Positions 37,544 through 45,202 of a DNA stretch of 64,000 nucleotides are shown in pieces; the first letter of the stretch is position 1; every line of letters begins with the position of its first letter. A model generated the notes under the pieces. The model searched no databases. It saw only the letters and a list, made by a program, of their open reading frames with translations, and had not been told where the DNA came from. The translations under genes were made by a program, and so were the position numbers. Location: the NCBI GenBank assembly GCA_965221935.1, contig CBDCSZ010000035.1, positions 304,352 through 368,351 on the forward strand, read 5' to 3'. Source of the DNA: JAPOXR01 sp965221935 (GTDB lineage: Bacteria; Pseudomonadota; Alphaproteobacteria; Rhodobacterales; Rhodobacteraceae).

Positions 37544-38278
37544 GGGCCTACCTCTGCGCCAGGCGCACCGGAAGATTTTTGCGGCTCGGCATTTGTCCAG
37601 GCAGAACCTCAAGCCAGAAACTGTGACTGCGGGCTTTCGCCCAACTGCCCTGGCGAGACGATGGGGCAGAGGCAGCGCAAGACGGTCGCGCACATCAGCT
37701 TTTTCCGGTCACTGCCAAAGATTGTGAGTCTCGTCAGGATCGATTTTAAGGTCGCAGAGCCCCAATCCTCATCCGCGCAAGCGATCAATCGCCAATCCTT
37801 GGCTCGCTGCGTCCGCGCCCGCGCATTTGTACGATTTCGAACCTGGTCGCACCCTCGATCAAGAGATCTCGCCGGTGTTCGGCGCTGGAACTGACTGCGA
37901 CAAGAGAACTGTTTCCCTGAATGCCGGGCAGGGCAGGCGGCCCGCCCGCTCCGGTGTCATCGGGCCGATATCAATTGTCGACGCCGGTGTGGCGCTCGAC
38001 CGCGCCGTCCTGCCGGCGCAGCCCGACCAAATCGCAGGACCCTGCGTGACCGATCTGAACGGCATGGGGAATTGCAGAACGGGCGCGCTGTTTGCCTTCA
38101 CCGCAGCGCCGTTCGCCGCCGCCGAGCATCCTCCGTCCCCGCGCGCCCGGCAGCGTTCAGCGGACCGCATTCGCTGGCGGCAGGATTGAATTCGGGTGAA
38201 AGATGTTCAATAATTGCCTTTGAATTCTCAGTGCCGGGTCCTGTTTTGGATTGGCAAGGATCCAAACGGATACGGTTA
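37544..38278. other. Long gap between PBP1a and prfB
   Basis: 735 bp with no recognisable gene. Short open frames (up to 120 codons at 37827-38189) show no conserved motif and no good ribosome site. It may hold a decayed gene, the prfB promoter, or an unrecognised small RNA. Confidence 0.5.
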
Positions 38279-39403
38279 ATGCGCTCCGAGACACAATCGA
38301 CAATTGACGCCATCGCCAAATCCTTGGCGCTGATTCGGCTCCGCCTGGACCGTCCCGCATCGGAAAAACGGCTGGATGAGCTCAATCGGACGTCCGAGGA
38401 TCCGGACCTGTGGAACGATCCGCAGAGAGCGCAGAAACTCATGAAAGACCGGCAGCTGCTGGCTGACGCCATCCGATCGTTTGATGAGCTGGATCGGGAG
38501 TTCACCGATGCCGTGGAACTCATTGAGCTGGCCGAAGCTGAGGGCGATGACGAGATTGTCGCCGAGGCGGAGGGCGCGCTTTCGCGATTGCTGAAAACGG
38601 CGCAAAAAAGGGAAATTGATGCGTTGCTGAGCGGCGAAGCCGACAGCAATGACGCTTTTCTTGAGATCAATGCCGGAGCTGGGGGAACCGAGTCTTGCGA
38701 CTGGGCCGCCATGTTGTCGCGCATGTACGAAAAATGGGCCCTGCGGCGCAGCTACTCCCACGAGCTGATCTCACTAAACCGGGATGTCGAGGCCGGTTTT
38801 AAATCTGTGACCCACAAATTTTCCGGACCCAATGCGTACGGTTGGCTGAAAACAGAATCCGGCGTCCACAGGCTCGTGAGAAACTCGCCTTTCGACAGCA
38901 ATTCACGCCGCCACACATCATTCAGTTCGGTCTGGGTTTACCCTGCGATTGACGAGAGCATCGAAGTGGAAATCAATCCGGCGGATCTCAGAGTCGACAC
39001 TTTCCGCGCATCCGGCGCCGGCGGACAGCATGTCAATAAGACCGACTCTGCCGTCCGCATCACGCACATGCCGACCGGCATTGTCGTGACCTCGTCTGAA
39101 AAGTCCCAGCACCAAAACCGCGCAAACTGCATGAACGCCTTGCGATCAAGGCTTTACGAATTGGAATTGCGGAAACGAACCGAACAGATTCAAGCCATGC
39201 ACAGCCAGAAAGGCGATGCCGGCTGGGGCAACCAAATCCGTTCTTACGTTCTTTCACCCTATCAGATGGTCAAGGATCTCCGGACCAGCCAGGAGACTTC
39301 CGACACCCAAGGTGTGCTTGATGGGAATATCGATGACTTTATGGCATCGGTGCTGGCCCGGAATGTCACGGGGATGACCCGGGCCGAAGCGGCAGGCGAG
39401 TGA
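38279..39403 (+). CDS. prfB: Peptide chain release factor 2
   Basis: 374 residues. RF2 recognises UGA and UAA stop codons. Codon-recognition tripeptide SPF appears in RNSPFDSNSRRHTSF and the peptidyl-hydrolysis motif GGQ in GAGGQHVNKTDSAVR. The continuous frame from ATG 38279 shows no internal UGA/CUU-UGA programmed frameshift of the E. coli type. The N-terminal coiled helix region is normal. Confidence 0.94.
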   Translation: MRSETQSTIDAIAKSLALIRLRLDRPASEKRLDELNRTSEDPDLWNDPQRAQKLMKDRQLLADAIRSFDELDREFTDAVELIELAEAEGDDEIVAEAEGALSRLLKTAQKREIDALLSGEADSNDAFLEINAGAGGTESCDWAAMLSRMYEKWALRRSYSHELISLNRDVEAGFKSVTHKFSGPNAYGWLKTESGVHRLVRNSPFDSNSRRHTSFSSVWVYPAIDESIEVEINPADLRVDTFRASGAGGQHVNKTDSAVRITHMPTGIVVTSSEKSQHQNRANCMNALRSRLYELELRKRTEQIQAMHSQKGDAGWGNQIRSYVLSPYQMVKDLRTSQETSDTQGVLDGNIDDFMASVLARNVTGMTRAEAAGE

Positions 39404-39436
39404 GCCGCCAGATCGAACGCTGACAACACAGCGCCG

Positions 39437-39470
39437 TCAGCAGCCCGGAACCGACGGTTCGAGCTGCTGA
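39437..39470. terminator. Hairpin between convergent prfB and bactofilin genes
   Basis: Perfect 8-bp arms TCAGCAGC and GCTGCTGA with a further AACC/GGTT pairing around a GAC loop form a strong hairpin between two convergent stop codons. No T-run on either side, so it would be a bidirectional, possibly Rho-assisted terminator. Confidence 0.5.
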
Positions 39471-39511
39471 TTCTAATGATCGGGCGGTCTGGCGGAGATT
39501 TCAGCCGATCG

Positions 39512-40009
39512 TCAGTCGGCCGCTTCCGCTTCCCGCCTTCTTTTTGCTGCGGGAGCGGGGCTGGCAGGCTGTTCAGCGAGCGGGTTTTCCTGCCGTTTGA
39601 CGGTCCCCTCGAAATGCGCTCCGGCTTCAATTGCAATCGTTTCATGCACGATGTCTCCCTCGACCCGTGAGCCGTTGTTAAGCCGGACGCGGATTCCCCG
39701 GATCTTGCCCTTGATCCGTCCGTTGACCACAATTTCCTCAGCCGCGACCTGGCCTTTGACGATCGCTTTTTCGCCGACCTGAATCAATTGCGCCCTGATA
39801 TCGCCGTCAATGCGTCCCTCTATCTTCAGGCCGCTTTCTGACTTGAGATTTCCGGTGACAAACAGATCTGTGGAAAGCACAGACGGCGCCGCCTTTTTCT
39901 CGGGTCTGGGAGCTTGGCTTCGCACGACCCGGGAGTCGGGATTAGGGGGCTGACTGGCCTCGCGGGGTTTCGAACTGGCTGCCTCTTCAGGTTTCTTGTT
40001 GGTGAACAT
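39512..40009 (-). CDS. Bactofilin family cytoskeletal protein
   Basis: 165 residues. A disordered, Pro/Lys-rich N-terminus is followed by a right-handed beta-helix core starting DLFVTGNLKSESGLKIEGRIDGDI with repeats VGEKAIVKGQVAAEEIVVNG, RIKGKIRGIRVRLNNGS and IAIEAGAHFEG, then a charged tail. Bactofilins polymerise without nucleotides and localise cell-wall enzymes. Its ATG follows the M23 peptidase stop by one nucleotide (TGA-A-ATG), the classic bactofilin plus endopeptidase pair. Confidence 0.92.
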   Translation of the reverse strand: MFTNKKPEEAASSKPREASQPPNPDSRVVRSQAPRPEKKAAPSVLSTDLFVTGNLKSESGLKIEGRIDGDIRAQLIQVGEKAIVKGQVAAEEIVVNGRIKGKIRGIRVRLNNGSRVEGDIVHETIAIEAGAHFEGTVKRQENPLAEQPASPAPAAKRRREAEAAD

Positions 40010-40010
40010 T

Positions 40011-41273
40011 TCATCTTGCCTTAATGTACTGCATCGGGTTCACGGCGTTGCCTCCAATTCGAACTTCGTAATGAAGATGAGATCCTGTCGACAAGCCTGT
40101 GGAGCCCATAGCAGCAATGCGCTGATTACGCGAGACCCTTTGATTGGTCCTGACGTGAATTTTGGACAAATGAGCGTAGAGCGTTTCAAGTCCGCCGGCA
40201 TGACGGATTCTGACTGTCTTTCCGAAGGCGCCGTCGCGTCCGGCGAAAACAACAACGCCATCGCCTGTGGAATGGATGGGTGTGCCCATAGGGGCAGCGA
40301 AATCGGCGCCGTCATGATGCTGAGAGTATCCGCGAATCGGGTGCATGCGGTAGCCATATCCGCTGGTGAACCGGCTGGCATGCCGAACCGGATGACCCAG
40401 CGGCAGCGCCCGATACGCGAGCCGGGCGGTGTTCAGCCGCTTGATCGCCGCCGTCAGCGTTGCGACGTCTTGCTGGCTAGGGAATGACCTGCCGTTCGCG
40501 TCACCGTCATCGGATTCCGCCAATCGAATATCCGGTCCCCCGGCTCCGGAATAAACCGATTCGATATCTCGAATCAGCCGCTTGGCGTCGATTCCCAGCC
40601 GGCTGAAAAGCCCGTCCAGCCCGTCTGTTGCCAGTGACAGCGAGTCCACCAGCTCTCTGATCATTCGGCGCGCTTTTTCCTGCCGGATTTCGGCGGATTC
40701 AGCCAATTCGATGTTTTTGGCCTTTTGGTCGTTCAACTCCCGGCGCATGGCATCGGAGATGGCGATTTTGGTCTCAAGCGCGTGCAGCAGATGCTGAATG
40801 TGCATATCCGCCGAAGTCTCGGCGATCTCCGCCGACGCCGGCGGCCGATAGGTCGGAAACGAGCGGGCAGCGATGTCGCCGGCCGCCGGCCTTGTTTCCA
40901 ATTCGGCCAGCCTTTGCCTCAGGTTTTGATTCTCCGCCAGCGTGTGTTTGGCAAGACTGAAAGCATCTGCCGCCTGTTCCTCCAGCAGCTGAACAGCGCG
41001 GGCAAACTGCAGGTATTCATCGCCGGAGCGGGATTCCGGCTGCGACGCCGCAGAGGAAGGACCGAAAGGTCTGGACTCAGGAAAAATGAACTGCGAAATT
41101 GCCGCTGCTGTCGCCACCGTAAGCCAGCAGATTCCCGCAAAACCTATAAGGCAGCCAGCGATCTGCGCTTTCGCGCCCAAACGGAACCGCAAAGCCCCCG
41201 CTGAGGACTCGATCACAATCTCCCGCCAAGGGAACATCCGTTGTCGCCAGGAAAGTTTGGCAGATCCCGTCAA
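40011..41273 (-). CDS. M23 family peptidoglycan endopeptidase
   Basis: 420 residues. An N-terminal cytoplasmic segment and one membrane helix (about 38-60), a coiled-coil stretch (EEQAADAFSLAKHTLAENQ and HALETKIAISDAMRRELND), then a C-terminal LytM domain (from about 295) with zinc ligands in QHHDGADFAAP and SHLHYEVR and the expected GYGYRMHPI lead. It probably trims crosslinks at a site set by the partner bactofilin. Starts at 41273 or 41237. Its upstream region abuts an IS-bounded block beginning at 41514. Confidence 0.9.
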   Translation of the reverse strand: MTGSAKLSWRQRMFPWREIVIESSAGALRFRLGAKAQIAGCLIGFAGICWLTVATAAAISQFIFPESRPFGPSSAASQPESRSGDEYLQFARAVQLLEEQAADAFSLAKHTLAENQNLRQRLAELETRPAAGDIAARSFPTYRPPASAEIAETSADMHIQHLLHALETKIAISDAMRRELNDQKAKNIELAESAEIRQEKARRMIRELVDSLSLATDGLDGLFSRLGIDAKRLIRDIESVYSGAGGPDIRLAESDDGDANGRSFPSQQDVATLTAAIKRLNTARLAYRALPLGHPVRHASRFTSGYGYRMHPIRGYSQHHDGADFAAPMGTPIHSTGDGVVVFAGRDGAFGKTVRIRHAGGLETLYAHLSKIHVRTNQRVSRNQRIAAMGSTGLSTGSHLHYEVRIGGNAVNPMQYIKAR

Positions 41274-41513
41274 GGTCGGCCTGCCCGGCCGGCCACAGGT
41301 CCTTTATTCATTTGTCCGGCGCACTGCTGCCTCATTTTGCCACCGGATTCTGGAGAATAGCGATTCTCGCAGGGTATGCAACTGCCGTTCGAGATTGCGG
41401 TGGCCCGCGAACCGGGCAGCGCCGTCCAGCGGTTTCGGCGCTTGGCATTCGGGCACGCGCCCGCGGATGACCGGCGGCGGTTGTTTCGCAGTTCCAAAAA
41501 CTGCCGCCTGCGG

Positions 41514-41520
41514 CTAAGAG
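41514..41520 (+). repeat. Left flanking direct repeat CTAAGAG
   Basis: Seven bases adjoining the left IS5-type copy, identical and in direct orientation to 45073-45079 at the right border. Candidate target-site duplication, though longer than typical for IS5 elements. Confidence 0.4.
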
Positions 41521-41584
41521 TTTGACCAAAAAGTTGAGTGGCCTCCCCAGATGTAGCGCATACCGGCTGAGTACCACACCAGAA

Positions 41585-42203
41585 ATGGAGGACCACATGG
41601 CTTGAAACGAGACCACTCAGGAGCAGTATAGACGACCGACGGACGGATATGAAACCGATTTTACGTACGCCGAATGGTCTGTGACCGGGCCGCTCATCCC
41701 GCCTACTTCGAAAACGGGGCGCCCCCGCATCTTCGACATGCGGGAGGTTGTCAACGCCATCCAGTTCCTGCTCGGAACGGGATGCAAGTGGCGGGCGATT
41801 CCCAAGTGTTTACCGCTGTTTACCTCGATCCAGAACTGTTTCCACGCGTGGAGCCGCGGGATGTTTTTGACCGGATGATCGACGCCCTCCGGACCCTCGC
41901 GCGCGGTCTCGCGGGCCGTTCGGAGGAGCCGACTGCGGCTGTGATCGACAGCCGGCCGGTGAAGACGACGGAGAGCGGCGGGCAGTCGGGGTATGACGCC
42001 GGAAAGAAGATCACCGGCAGGAAGCGCCACATCACGGTGGACACGGTGGGAACCCGATCGTGACCGCGGTTCACGAGGCCTCGGTGCAGGGCCGGGACGG
42101 CGCTCTGGAGGTGATTCTGGCGATGCTGGAGGAGGCGCCGCAGGTGGCGAAACTGTGGGCGGTCGGCGGTTACGCCGGACTGAAGCTGGAGGCGGCACTG
42201 GCT
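41585..42203 (+). pseudogene. IS5-type transposase remnant, left copy
   Basis: Decayed IS5-family (IS427/IS1031-like) transposase. Readable pieces: YETDFTYAEWSVTGPLIPPT, GRPRIFDMREVVNAIQFLLG, then in other frames RTLARGLAGRSEEPTAAVID, KTTESGG, SGYDAGKKITGRKRHITVDT and LEVILAMLEEAPQVAKLW. It has a TGA where the right copy encodes Trp (6th codon after the start), at least two frameshifts (near 41870 and 42055) and loses homology after about 42200, so the 3' third is missing. Confidence 0.8.
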
Positions 42204-42205
42204 GC

Positions 42206-42630
42206 GACCGTCACGGACGCCGAAATCGGCGCATAGCCATCTGGCAAGAGCTGTGCGATTCGGAATGTCGTCCACTTCCAAGATCCCGGTGATGGCGCAC
42301 CGACTCAGGCCGGGAAAGCTGATGTCGGATCTTGCGCTGAGTGTCCTTGGCCGGCACCGCAGAAACGCTGAAATCAAATGTTCGGCGTCAATTGTGGGGC
42401 ATGGGTATTCCTAGCCGGCTTTTCTCCCGCCCCTGTCAATCGTCGTACACCTTCGTGACCACGTCAAGATAAATTCAAGTGGCGAATTCGTGTCCCCATG
42501 GCCGACAGCTACACAACGGTAAATGGATTGGAAACTGCCTGGTCGAAAGAAGGGTCCTGGAGCTTCCAGGAATCTTTTGCCTTTCCTCCCTGTGAAGTAC
42601 TCGGGAAATTCCGCCAGCCCCAAGCTCGCC
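42206..42630. other. Unassigned stretch inside IS block
   Basis: No recognisable gene. The segment 42230-42370 contains a short open frame with a LALSVLGRHRRNAEI string that looks like a fragment of another mobile-element gene, but I cannot assign it. Confidence 0.3.
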
Positions 42631-42846
42631 CTAGGGACCGACCCTCGCTCTCGCGATCTCGACGATATCCTCCGGGACTATCTTGCGCGCTCTTGCGGGC
42701 CATTCCATTTCTTCGGCGTTGTATACCACTATGCCCCGATACCGTTCGCCATTGCGCAGGACGACATCGACAATCTGGTAGCCCATTCCCGTCTCAGGCA
42801 GGCTGCACAGGTGATCCACCCATTGTACATTGAAGTGCAGTCGCAC
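42631..42846 (-). CDS. Small hypothetical protein, partner of toxin-like ORF
   Basis: 71 residues beginning GTG 2 nt after the stop of the preceding ORF. Sequence features: HFNVQWVDHL, PETGMGYQIVDVVLRNGER, then IVVYNAEEMEWP and a terminal PEDIVEIARA. I recognise no named family. The tight coupling to the upstream toxin-like frame and a second, degraded copy of the GMGYQI segment at about 43430-43579 suggest a mobile two-gene cassette in which this could be the antidote or immunity protein (inference). Confidence 0.45.
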   Translation of the reverse strand: MRLHFNVQWVDHLCSLPETGMGYQIVDVVLRNGERYRGIVVYNAEEMEWPARARKIVPEDIVEIARARVGP

Positions 42847-42848
42847 GC

Positions 42849-43472
42849 TTACCTCTCCGAGATAGACTGCGGGCCAGATGCCGCGCCCGCTGACAAGTCC
42901 TCGCTGAACAGCACCTCCACATCGCCGCCAGCCTGGTTGAAATTCGGAGCTGCTGCGCCACAGCGCATCCGGGTCCCTGGCTGTGGAGACAGGACGAACC
43001 TGTGCCTGGCCGGTGCCGGATTGGGCAACGCGTAGCGACCGACGGGCGCCAGTCCGGACGGCACATGCGACGCATCGTTTTCCGTGGTGACATAAGTGCC
43101 CGGTATCACAGAGCCATCCGGGTTGATTCGCCGGTCGGAGGCGAACGCGCTGTATCGCACGAACTGCTCACCCGGTCGGGGCTTCGACAAAAAACTGCCG
43201 TGGGTCTCCACTCGGGCCTTGATGCCGTTCAGTTCCGGCAAGTCCGCCGTCACCGACATTGGGTCCTCCCCGGTCAGCCACTTCGCCGCCATGCAGTTCA
43301 GTGCTTGGACATCCTCCTTGTCCAGCCGGCCGGCCGGGTGCCGCCCCCAATCGTCGATGAGAACTTGGCGTAGTTCAGACTGATCGGAAGTCTCGTTCGG
43401 CGGGCCTGCGCCAAGACACTTGGTGAAACCTTGACAGCTATCACTGCATCCAAGATCAGATACCGATCGCAA
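42849..43472 (-). CDS. Hypothetical protein with toxin-like C-terminus, possibly decayed
   Basis: 207 codons; conserved-looking part starts near SDQSELRQVLIDDWG. The C-terminal half has SKPRPGEQFVRYSAF, GTYVTTENDA, GRYALPNPAPARHRF, and CGAAAPNFNQAGGDVEVLF. The last piece resembles the APxFGQxGGG motif of TNT-type NADase or ADP-ribosyltransferase-like toxins, so a toxin role is possible but unproven. Nothing assigns the N-terminal 60 residues, which may be out-of-frame readthrough. It stops 2 nt before the small ORF at 42846. Confidence 0.4.
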   Translation of the reverse strand: MRSVSDLGCSDSCQGFTKCLGAGPPNETSDQSELRQVLIDDWGRHPAGRLDKEDVQALNCMAAKWLTGEDPMSVTADLPELNGIKARVETHGSFLSKPRPGEQFVRYSAFASDRRINPDGSVIPGTYVTTENDASHVPSGLAPVGRYALPNPAPARHRFVLSPQPGTRMRCGAAAPNFNQAGGDVEVLFSEDLSAGAASGPQSISER

Positions 43473-43579
43473 TCGACAACGGCGATCTGATACCCCATGC
43501 CCGATTCAGTCTGTTCAAGCAGACTTCTTCGCAAGCCCTCCGAAACCCGCTGCAACATTCGGCCACGCCTCATATCCAA
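43430..43579 (-). pseudogene. Degenerate copy of the small partner ORF
   Basis: The segment RRSLLEQTESGMGYQIAVVDCDRYLIL resembles PETGMGYQIVDVVLRNGERY of the ORF at 42631-42846 and then diverges. It lies just upstream of the toxin-like ORF, consistent with a duplicated and decayed cassette. Confidence 0.3.
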
Positions 43580-43599
43580 AACGCCTATTTCCTGATGCT

Positions 43600-44159
43600 G
43601 GCACTAGCCCTCAGCGATTCGCTTTTCAAAGCGCGAGGATTCACACCGGGCGCTTCATGCGGCACCGAATATAAGCCCCAAGCGATGCGCAGAACGGCTG
43701 GCTCCGAGACCGGAACGGGTCTGCCCCTTTTGCCGAAGCAAGTCCTGATTGCGCAGAGCTATGTTTGCCGGCGCCGGGGCCTTTGCTGGACGCCGGTAAA
43801 GAGATTTGTGCCACGAAGACCAGACAAATGGCATATTTTGTTCGGTTAGGCTTGAATTAAACCGCAACTTGCGTCTTGTTACACAGCGGCCGCCAGCAAG
43901 TCCGGTGCAATCGATCGCTGCGGAGCCGGCAGCAATGCGGTCATGCCAAATCCGCAGTGTAATCTACAGACGCAGAGGCAGCGTCGAAAATCATGTTGAG
44001 CCGCGGCGCCGAATTTGAACGCGAGGTATGATGCATGGGCAGCAACCTTGACGCAATCACCACGGTATTCACTCAACAGGACATTCCCACGCTGATTCCG
44101 TTTGCCTGTTCCTGCGTTCGGGGCCGGTCGGTTTCCCTGTCAGAGATCGAATCTTAAGT
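43600..44159. other. No gene recognised inside IS block
   Basis: About 560 bp between the hypothetical cassette and the right IS copy. Short frames only; 44155-44190 is an AT-rich spot next to the end of the IS copy. Confidence 0.4.
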
Positions 44160-44185
44160 CATTGTTTTTATTATATATTTTGATT

Positions 44186-45006
44186 TCAGACACTTATCTC
44201 CCGCGCCACCCGCCTCATCTGGAACCGGCAGGCTGCGAGCTGCGTCCGGGCCAAGGAGCTCTCCAGGCTCCGCTCGTGATCCTTCGCCAGAAGCCGGCAC
44301 CGCGACTTCCAGGCGAAGGTCCGATCCACCGCCCAGCGGCGGTAGAGGACGGTGAAACCCTTGATTTCCTTGGGCTCTTGCACGATTTCCAGCACCGGAC
44401 CGAGGCCTTGTCTGGCCAGCTTCCGCTCCAGCTTCGGTCCGGCGCAGCCGCCGTCCGCCCACAGTTTCGCCGCCTGCGTCGCCTTCTCCAGCGTCGCCAG
44501 GATCAACTCCACAGCGCCATCCCGGTCCTGCACCGAGGCCCCTCGTGAACCGCGGTCACGATCAGGGTTCCCTCCGTGTCCACCGTGATGTGGCGCTTCC
44601 TGCCCTTGATTTTCTTTCCGGCGTCATACCCCGACGGCCCGCCGCTCTCCGTCGTCTTCACCGACTGGCTGTCGATCACAGCCGCCTTCGGCTCCTCCGA
44701 ACGGCCCGCGAGACCGCGCGCGAGGGCCCGGAGGGAGCCGAGCATCTCATCCGGAACACCCCCGCGTCTCCACGCGTAGAAATAGTTCTGGATCGAGGTA
44801 AACGGCGGAAAACACTTGGGAACCGCCCGCCGCCGGCATCCCGTTCCAAGCATGAACTGGATGCGGGGGCGCCCCATTTTCGAAGGAGGCGGGATGAGCG
44901 GCCCGGTCACGGACCATTCGGCGTCCGTCAAATCGGTTTCATATCTGCCCGCCGGTCGTTTATACTGCTCCTGAGTGGTCTCGTTCCAAGCTATGTGGTC
45001 CTCCAT
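44186..45006 (-). pseudogene. IS5-type transposase, right copy (frameshifted)
   Basis: Starts MEDHIAWNETTQEQYKRPAG at ATG 45006. Relative to the left copy it has an in-frame 30-nt deletion (GRPRIQFMLG, missing the FDMREVVNAI segment) and two extra bases near 44540 that push the frame out after IVTAVHEG. The second part (QDRDGAVELILATLEKATQA, LWADGGCAGPKLER, FTVLYRRWAVDRTFAWKSR) continues in the other frame to the stop at 44186. The DDE core motifs VIDSQSVKTTESGG, DGGCAG and RWAVDRTFAW identify the IS5 family. Inactive as read. Confidence 0.8.
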
Positions 45007-45072
45007 TTCTGGTGTTGAATTCAGCTGGTATGCGCCGCATCTGGGGAGAAAACTCAACTTTTAGGTCAAACA

Positions 45073-45079
45073 CTAAGAG
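45073..45079 (+). repeat. Right flanking direct repeat CTAAGAG
   Basis: Copy of the 7-mer at 41514-41520, one base outside the GGTCAAAC end of the right IS copy. Confidence 0.4.
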
Positions 45080-45202
45080 AATGCAGCGCAGCCTTGGCGA
45101 CCGAAAAGCCGGATCACGATGTTCCAGGCGGTTCCGGCAACATGCGACGCCAATTGATTCAATGGGATCTGAGAAATTAACCAACGGCCCGACAAGAGTG
45201 CT

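Larger units (their letters stand above)
41514..45079. mobile_element. Composite-transposon-like block bounded by inverted IS5-type copies
   Basis: Two related IS5-type copies in opposite orientation, both with the transposase-start end facing outward, enclose about 2 kb. The outer flanks carry the same 7-mer CTAAGAG in direct orientation (41514-41520 and 45073-45079). The outer IS ends share GTTTGACC then AAAAGTTGAGT. This fits insertion of a composite unit, but both transposases are now inactive, so it is a fossil. Confidence 0.55.

Noticed and set aside
38279..39403. Programmed +1 frameshift in prfB
   Set aside because: The RF2 frame is continuous from the ATG through SPF and GGQ; no in-frame TGA with a CTT slip site is present.
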